Assembly (NCBI GenBank): GCA_032717465.1 | Contig: CM064690.1 | Coordinates: 11,371,093-11,435,092 of the forward strand | Reading direction: 5' to 3' | Source: Coenobita brevimanus | Lineage: Eukaryota > Arthropoda > Malacostraca > Decapoda > Coenobitidae | Length of the DNA: 64,000 bases | Part shown: positions 59,236-64,000 of the stretch, one piece after another | Numbering within the stretch: the stretch's first letter is position 1 | Layout: the number at the start of each line of letters is the position of its first letter | Notes under the pieces: model-generated | What the model was told of the DNA's origin: nothing | What the model saw: only the letters and a program-made list of their open reading frames with translations | The model's database searches: none | Made by a program: the position numbers and the translations under genes

Positions 59236-59330
59236 CTAGTTATTGCTATTATTATTATTAATATTATTATTATTATTATTATTGTTGTTGTTATTGTTGT
59301 TGTTGTTGTTGTTGCTGTTATGTTATAAGT
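59236..59330. repeat. (ATT)n / (GTT)n microsatellite
   Basis: ATT repeats, then TTG repeats, at the end of repeat unit U. Confidence 0.9.
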
Positions 59331-59379
59331 CAGCAACATCAATTTATTTCCTCTTTCGAAGATTAGTGATCATCTTTAA

Positions 59380-60865
59380 TTAACCCTTTAACCGCGGGTG
59401 TCATTCCAGAATGACATTGCTAAAACTGGACCAAACCGCGGGTGTCATTCTCGAATGTTTGTGAATATTTTGAATACCCCGCATTTTCTCCGTGCGCCAA
59501 TTGTTTCAAGGGAGAGTAGCTATTAAAGTTCTTTCACTCCAGCCGACCCACACTTCCCTCCTCCCCCCCCTGGGGCCCCACCTCCCACCCCCTGGGCCCC
59601 CCACCCCACCCCGGACCAAACACGCATCAGTATCTGTCCAGCTGTGTGAGCGACAACACTGCTGATGTGGAAGTGAAGTGCAGGCAATTACAGTGCCTTT
59701 TACCAGCCTCAGTGAACACAGAGTGGGTGTTTATCGTATGTGCAGTGTTCATATATGTTTATAGTATTATTATCAGAATGAGGTTGGCATTTGGTAATGG
59801 TGTGTGAGCGAAAAATAGTGATTACAACACCGCTGATGTGGCAGTGAAGTGCGGGGAATGACAGTGCCTTTTACCTGCCTCAGTGAACACAGAGTGGGTG
59901 TTTATCGTATGTGCAGTGTTCATATATGTTTATAGTGTTATTATCAGAATGAGGTTGGCATTTGATAATGGTGTATGAGCGAAGGTAATGGTGTGTGAGC
60001 GAAAAATAGTGATTTTAGATCGTTCACTTCTAATGGCACTGCCCATCCAGTGATAGTCAACGAAATCATGAAACCTACATCATTGCAAAGCCGAAGGTTA
60101 GTACTTTCTAATGGTACCTTATTTTTCGCTCTAGATTTATTCTGTGCAGAGTTACTGAAAGTGACAGTGATATACAGTGATGCGACAGTGACGTGCTTTA
60201 CCAGTAATTGTATAATGGATAATGTAGTAATAAGGGATATTTTGCCTAGAAAAAAATGTAAATATTGGCCAGAGTGATACTGTAATAAGAGAATCTGCGG
60301 CACTTGTGTAAATTTGCAGCACTTGTGTAATTCTGTGATGCGACAGTGACGCAATATAGTAATAAGTGCAGTGTAAATATAATGTATATTGCCCAGATTA
60401 TATGTAAAATAATATTAGAAGTTAGAAATAATGAAAAGATCGCCTGAAACGTCAGTGAGCGGGTGACGCCGCGGTGAAGTGAGGCGCAGCCGCAGTGAAG
60501 AGCAGGCGCAGCCGCAGTGAAGTGCCTTTTACCTACCTCAGTGAACACAGAGTGGGTGTTTATCGTATGTACAGTGTTCATATATGTTTATTTTACTATT
60601 ATGAGAGAGTGGTTGGCATTTGGTACTGGTGTGTGGGGCATAAAATAGTGATTTTACACCCCTCACTTCTAACGGCTCTGCCCGTCCTGTGAAAGTCAAC
60701 AAAGTCATGAAACCTACATCAATGGAAAGCTGAAGGTACCTTATTTTTTTCTCTAGCTTTATTCTGTGCAGAGTTATTAAGGTTTAAAGGTTTGTTTACA
60801 TTTGGCTGAAACCCCCGAGGGAGAGGACAGTCAGACCAAAACAATACCCGCGGTTAAAGGGTTAA
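59380..60865 (+). mobile_element. TTAA element, family B, long copy (B2, 1486 bp)
   Basis: TTAA at 59380-59383 and 60862-60865. Terminal inverted repeats CCCTTTAACCGCGGGT on both sides. The left palindrome TGTCATTCCAGAATGACA is perfect and its second copy is at about 59429-59444. Inside, a block with TCAGTGAACACAGAGTGGGT recurs three times (about 59706, 59880, 60538), so the length difference from B1 is partly internal duplication. No transposase frame recognised. Confidence 0.8.
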
Positions 60866-60940
60866 TTATCATCTGCCAGTCCTTTAGTCCTTCACCCTTT
60901 CCCGTTTATATCGAATGTACTGTATTCCATACAGTCTTAC

Positions 60941-60968
60941 AAGAGAGAGAGAGAGAGGGAGAGAGAGT
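60941..60968. repeat. (GA)n microsatellite
   Basis: About 12 GA units, in the 127 bp between two TTAA elements. Confidence 0.9.
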
Positions 60969-61249
60969 ATAGCGTGCATAGTTTTCATGACCTTAACTTG
61001 CCCCATGCCAGTGCCATTTTAAAATGGCGTTACGCAACTATGCGCTCAGTGCCAGTGCCGTTAAAAAACGTCATTTTTTTCCTAAATTCATGGAGAGAGC
61101 AATTTTTAAACAAGGTGCGCAGAAATTGATGAGGATGTATGTCAACTCTTCCACCACCTTGCCTCAGGCGCTCAGGTCTATACACCCACGTGCTGAGTCA
61201 TCACCCTCGCTCTGCCTCACTCTGCTTGTACCACTCATACTCTACGGTC

Positions 61250-61435
61250 ATGTCTCACCGCGGTCTCTCTTACGAGGAGATTCAGGACCTCCTGAAGGTG
61301 CCCTACACTGGCGAAAGTGATGTTGATGATGATGTGCAAGATAAGGATTATGTACAACCGGAAGATGAAAGTACTAGTGAGGAGGAAATACCCACACCAA
61401 GGAAATCCAGGTATGTGGGGTATGCTAGTACCTGA
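61250..61435 (+). pseudogene. Acidic first exon of a piggyBac-type transposase relic
   Basis: ATG at 61250: MSHRGLSYEEIQDLLKVPYT, then a strongly acidic run (GESDVDDDVQDKDYVQPEDE, STSEEEIPTP). The frame meets CAG/GTATGT at 61407-61416, a good splice donor, and stops at 61433 if not spliced. PiggyBac-type transposases often start with a short Leu-containing helix followed by an acidic stretch before the DDD core. No DDD domain remains in this element. Other acidic N-terminal exons are possible, so the family assignment rests mainly on the TTAA ends. Confidence 0.45.
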
Positions 61436-61639
61436 GGGATGAGGCCATCAGCATGTCATCACTTAGCCCTGTGACAAGGAGGAGGATTCAGAGGAGGAAG
61501 GTGAGGCTTCTAGTATTCCTGGGTGGCTGGGGAAGCCGAGGATTTCCCCACGTGGGATTGGAAGTGTTAGGAGGAAGAGAGGGAGATTTGGGAATATTCC
61601 ACTGGCTGGGGATGTGGGTGAGTCATCTCGCCCATGCTA

Positions 61640-61905
61640 TCCCTCGCACCCACGTGACGCAGCCCGCCCTAGCACCTTAGGACAAAGTGTTCCCCTATTC
61701 CCTGCACCCAGCAAATCCACAGAAAGTGTTCCCCAATTCCCCAAACCCAGCACATCTCGTGAAAGTGTTCCTCCTTTTGCAACACCTCCCAGCACATCGA
61801 GGGAAAGTGTTCCCCTATCTCCCACACTTCCCAGCACCTCCAGTGAGACTTTTCCCTCCTTCCCCACATTTCCTCACGTTTCCCACGGCCCTTGGATGAG
61901 GGAGG
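61640..61905 (+). repeat. Minisatellite coding for STSRESVP-type repeats
   Basis: GAAAGTGTTCCCC-T recurs near 61721, 61761, 61804 and a decayed one near 61841, giving units of about 40-45 bp. One plus-strand frame reads STESVPQFPKPSTSRESVPP, then further STSRESVP units. It may be a low-complexity part of the relic exon or a non-coding repeat. Confidence 0.55.
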
Positions 61906-62518
61906 TGATGAAGTAATGTTGTTATCGTAAGTGTAAGACAATGTATTCACAATGAGACACTCAGAAATACTCTTACAGTGTCTGTGTAAACTGAAGGCAT
62001 GTTGTAAATAATTTACCGTAAGTGTAAGTGCAGTACATAGTGAAGTAAAGTTGTACGTAAGTTACCATAAATGTAAGATGAAGGATGCACAGTGGGACAG
62101 ATACGTGACCAGTGACAGGTGTTGCAGTACTAAGTGATTTATGTGGGAAAGAAAAATGTTTTCTGTATGGAATCCAGTGAAAAAAAAAAAATGCCTATGA
62201 AGTGAACTGAAAAGTATAAAAAACATTCCTAGACCTTCCCAGAATAACATTGGCCAAAATACCTGAGTTTACCTTCATAGAAAACGAGGTTTTCTCTCAC
62301 CTTTGCTGCAGTTCTTCTGGGAAACCACATCTGAGGGGTGGACTGGGGACTTCTAGAAAACTCACTTGTAGCCTCCGGTGAGTCTTTTAATGATCATATT
62401 CATTTTTTTCACATCAAAATCTATCTTTTAGCCTAAAATAAAAATCGAAAATTGGCCGGCACTGGCGTGCCATTTTATGTCTGGGATGTCCAGCATACAG
62501 AGGGTTAATAGCCTAAAT

Positions 62519-62799
62519 CAAGACCAGCTATGTCATTTGTTGGCCGAATTATAAATGTGTGATGAAATTTTATCGATATGTTTGCTTTGTTTTGGTTTTA
62601 TGTTTTAACGTTAGATCAGTTCGTATGTACTGTACTATCGTGGACATAAATCCTGATGCAGGTGTGGAAAACAAGAGCTAGGTCTCTGTTGGTAACACTG
62701 TAATTCCCTCTATCTCTCCCCTTCTCTACCCCTCTTGCACTCCTCCCTTGCCACCAGAAACCCGGCCTCATGTAAATGGAGTAACCCCCATCCCCCAAA

Positions 62800-62800
<1 letters not shown>
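62519..62800. other. Short gene-free stretch
   Basis: No supported feature. Confidence 0.4.

Positions 62801-62801
<1 letters not shown>

Positions 62802-62875
<74 letters not shown>
62802..62875. repeat. (CA)n microsatellite
   Basis: About 36 CA units directly before a tRNA-like segment. Confidence 0.95.
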
Positions 62876-63534
<659 letters not shown>

Positions 63535-64000
63535 CATCCATCCATCATCTAATCCTACGTTGCCTCATGAAGAGCGTAGGAACCCGGGGCTAGGAAAGTT
63601 GGTCCTGGCATTTAAGATGAGAGTAACCAGCCTCACTCATCCCTGAGTGGCATTACGTGAGCCGTAAACCCCAACCATCCCTTAGATATAAACCTTCACC
63701 GGTTCAATCCGATTGGAGCACCTTTATTACCCACTAAACCACCAGGAGCCAAAATTTGGTTATATGGTTACCACCCAGCGTGGTAAATGGTTTCCTGGTG
63801 TACAGGAAATCATTTGGCTTGTCACTCAGTGTAAAGTCACCCACAGGCAGAAGGAAGAGGAAAGAATGAAGGAAAGAAAGACACAAGAGGGAGTGTAAAG
63901 TCACCCGCAGGCAGAAGAAAGAGGAAAGAATGAAGGAAAGAAAGACAGAAGAGGATGGATGGAAAGAAGGATGGAGGAGAGGAAAGGGACACTCGAGAGC
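63535..64000 (-). mobile_element. SINE-3 repeat, copy e, reverse, cut by the window end
   Basis: Reverse of the order at 12978: (CCAT)n tail at 63537, CTTAAATGCCAGGACCAACTT reversed, TTCAATCCGATTGGAGCACC, TTACCACCCAGCGTGGTAAA, TTGTCACTCAGTGTAAAGTC, then two CT/GA-rich modules with GAAAGAATGAAGGAAAGAAA (63861 and 63925). The head may extend past 64000. Confidence 0.65.

Larger units (their letters stand above)
53228..59260. repeat. Repeat unit U, about 770 bp, two tandem copies, first one heavily interrupted
   Basis: Unit 1 is in three pieces (53228-53449, 54162-54200, 58011-58540), split by a MITE and by a LINE. Unit 2 (58541-59260) is uninterrupted. Shared blocks: CTTAGATCTTGAT, AACCCAAGTA, TATTTGAAATTGA, ATCTCAGAAACTAA, CAGCTATTTGGTTG, GATAAAAAAGTTT, GTAACACGTTTT, AAGCATACAGTTAGC. 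Unit 2 shows the empty sites for both insertions. An inverted repeat AAGCTTTGCC/GGCAAAGCTT opens unit 1 (53243-53270). Confidence 0.75.
60993..62518 (+). mobile_element. TTAA element, family D, long copy (D2, 1526 bp)
   Basis: TTAA at 60993-60996 and 62515-62518. The left end carries a perfect GCCATTTTAAAATGGC palindrome (61011-61026) and a decayed second one about 46 bp on, each after CCAGT. The right end CCCTCTGTATGC, read inward, matches the left end of D1. It retains an acidic first exon (61250-61410) and a Ser/Pro repeat region (61640-61900). Confidence 0.75.

Noticed and set aside
61024..61320. 98-codon gene overlapping element D2
   Set aside because: A different frame over the acidic exon; the ATG at 61250 with the donor at 61410 explains the region better.

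Overview
The window is eukaryotic, repeat-dense and AT-rich, and I can support no intact host gene in it. Long (TA)n arrays, several tRNA-headed SINE families, RTE-like and CR1-like LINEs, and decayed copies of hypothetical-protein families that recur in malacostracan, hemipteran and cnidarian assemblies point to a decapod crustacean (crab, crayfish or shrimp). That assignment is inference from repeat content; no taxonomic marker gene is present.

Layout. 1-4.9 kb: a purine-rich tract, a 55-bp minisatellite and a GC-rich block that may be a solo LTR. 4.9-9.8 kb: (TA)n arrays, a tandem repeat rich in TGACCT, one SINE and a doubtful piggyBac-like relic. 9.8-12.6 kb: two RTE-like LINE copies. 13-16.7 kb: SINEs and a CR1-like LINE. 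16.9-28.5 kb: two decayed multicopy hypothetical genes on the minus strand, two TTAA-flanked elements, a long inverted-repeat pair and LINE 3' ends. 28.8-35.3 kb: a nearly full-length CR1-like LINE split by two TTAA elements. 36.8 kb: a hAT MITE with a perfect 8-bp target duplication. 37.4-47.7 kb: a complete LTR retrotransposon on the minus strand, with 1.1-kb LTRs, a 5-bp target duplication and a pol order of protease, integrase, reverse transcriptase, RNase H. This is Ty3/gypsy chemistry in copia-like order, as in Gmr1 elements. It carries its own TTAA insertion. 48-51.8 kb: SINEs, another RTE-like LINE and (TA)n arrays. 52.4-59.3 kb: tandem repeats holding a Tigger/pogo-type MITE and a near full-length RTE-like LINE that is itself split by a TTAA element. 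59.4-64 kb: two more TTAA elements and two SINE-type repeats.

The most striking pattern is a set of eight TTAA-flanked, piggyBac-like non-autonomous elements in four sequence-distinct families (called A, B, C and D here). They total about 9.6 kb, roughly 15 percent of the window. Every family carries, near one end, two copies of a 16-18 bp palindrome spaced roughly 40-60 bp apart. The palindrome sequence differs between families while the architecture is kept. Four of the eight sit at exact TTAA sites inside reverse-transcriptase or pol genes, where the interrupted frame can be read straight across the site. A fifth interrupts a decayed hypothetical gene. The SINEs, LINEs and microsatellites are also linked physically: SINE-1 copies always abut (TA)n, and one LINE has grown a (TA)n array inside its own reverse-transcriptase codons. 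Positions of element edges are read by eye and may be off by a few bases unless a target-site duplication is stated.
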